Assembly (NCBI GenBank): GCA_018881555.1
Contig: JACAXG010000024.1
Coordinates: forward strand, 7,558,298 to 7,622,297
Direction: 5' to 3'
DNA length: 64,000 nucleotides
Source: Amblyornis subalaris
Lineage: Eukaryota > Chordata > Aves > Passeriformes > Ptilonorhynchidae
The position numbers and the translations under genes are program-made. Shown in pieces: positions 62,830 to 64,000 of the stretch (positions within the stretch are counted from its first letter, which is position 1; each line of letters opens with the position of its first letter). The notes under the pieces were generated by a model. It was not told the DNA's origin and did not search any database. It was given only the letters and a program-made list of their open reading frames with translations.

Positions 62830-64000
62830 ATAACATATGGATTTTAAAAGCTACATTATCAAATCTGTTTGATAACAGTATCAATAACTAGCATGACTAG
62901 TTCCTAATATTCAACCAAAAATACTTTTAGTACCTAAATACAAGGGAAAATGGGTGCATGTAGACTCCGTGTGTGCTAGGCTGCAGCCACTCCTCCAGTT
63001 CCTCCAGAATTCTGGGAGCAGTCCTCCCCTTTTCCATTCTTGATTCCGTCCCTATCTGCAGCCTCACCTCCCTTGTCTTCACCGGAGCTCTTTGTCAGCT
63101 TCCTCATGGGGCAGAGGACGGGGGCATTTAGGTTTTTATTTCCTGATGAAGGAAAAAAACAGTAGAAGCAGCTGCCAAACAAAGGCCAAGTGTTTAAGAT
63201 CAGTGCTCTGGTACGTGTCTCATACAGCCTCCAAACACCCTCACTCAGGAACCAGAGATATTTTCTAAGTATTGAGTAATTTAAACTCTATTTGATGCCC
63301 TTGATTCCCATACTGCAGAAAACAGTGGACAGTCACTCCCTCTTCCGCTTCTTCACTCCACTAACTCCTATTGAGTCATTGTCCAGTGACACTTTTTCCA
63401 TGCTGAAGTGCTTTGGACAATTGATTTTGGTCAAAGAGCATCACAGTCACATTTCTCTGTCTGCCACTGCTGCAACCCATCCAAGCTTTCTCACATTCAT
63501 ATGAGGAAGAAAGAGTAATCAAACAAGTCCACATACACTAACGAGTCCTGAGGCTGCTGGCTCCCATGAACTCAATCATGCCTATATCAACAGGTGTCAG
63601 GGANAGAAACCTTAGTAAAAACACCATCATCACCTGTCACTCAGATTGATCCTGGGCTGACCTTTGAATATTTCCTCACTGGTGTAATTCTCTGTGGTTT
63701 TCTGATAACCTAAGGCAGACGCATGTGATGACAGAAGAAATACTTTGAATCTGATATAGTGCTGGGTTATGGTTTTGTGCAGTCCTTTTGCTGTGACTGT
63801 GAAGCAGGCAGAGTTCTTACTCACTGTAGTATCTGCTANGAACCAGAAGCATTTACAGTTCCACTAGGATCTGGCTGAAGATCCAACTCCTTTCTACTAC
63901 ACTGAGCAATCCTCCTAGGATAGATTCTTTAGCATTTAGCTGCCAGTGCGAGGGCAATAAATGCTTGGTGTTTCTGAGGCAAAGGAAACCTAGTCACATC
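62830..64000. other. Non-coding DNA, nothing recognised
   Basis: No exon or repeat is supported in the last 1.2 kb. The frames seen are 64-70 codons long and featureless. Confidence 0.4.

Noticed and set aside
1..64000. tRNA, rRNA, CRISPR arrays, bacterial operons or phage genes
   Set aside because: No cloverleaf with A/B boxes, no rRNA signature, no regularly spaced direct repeats and no ribosome-binding-site-led gene runs were found; the DNA is vertebrate.

Overview
This window reads as vertebrate, and almost certainly avian, nuclear DNA. It is about 40% GC by eye, non-coding over nearly all of its length, and marked by scattered single-base N calls. The bird assignment rests on several CR1 LINE fragments with the typical avian 3' end (the GGTTGGACTTGATGATC/GGTC block followed by a short degenerate tail) and on a compact solo retroviral LTR. 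Nothing bacterial, phage-like or CRISPR-like is present. Most of the 60-130 codon open frames are what chance gives in 64 kb and are not listed as genes.

Layout. From 1 to about 14.1 kb there may be one minus-strand transcription unit. A strong CpG island (about 12.94-13.68 kb) carries a good minus-strand splice donor at 13,609. A chain of acceptor/donor-bounded segments follows at 12.2, 9.95 and 6.3 kb. It ends in a probable last coding exon at 3,708-3,814, with an AATAAA on the minus strand near 2.52 kb. The reading phase is consistent across these pieces, but they are short and I do not recognise the protein, so this is a hypothesis. A separate minus-strand ATG frame in good Kozak context (13,858-14,071) ends at a consensus donor and is an alternative first coding exon.

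From 14.1 to 64 kb I see no convincing gene. It holds CR1 fragments at 31.4, 31.9-32.4, 46.0-46.3 and 54.9 kb (another lies at 4.4 kb), microsatellites and homopolymers, small local duplications, a decayed 55-bp tandem repeat at 23.3 kb, and a minus-strand solo LTR at 62.19-62.81 kb flanked by an exact 6-bp direct repeat. A few stretches (28.25-28.83, 32.6-33.05, 38.55-38.83 and 48.64-48.88 kb) look like conserved regulatory elements in composition, but only an alignment could show that.

No operon-like cooperation between genes applies here. The functional core, if there is one, is the CpG-island promoter and the minus-strand gene it may drive; the remainder looks like intergenic or intronic DNA with old repeats.
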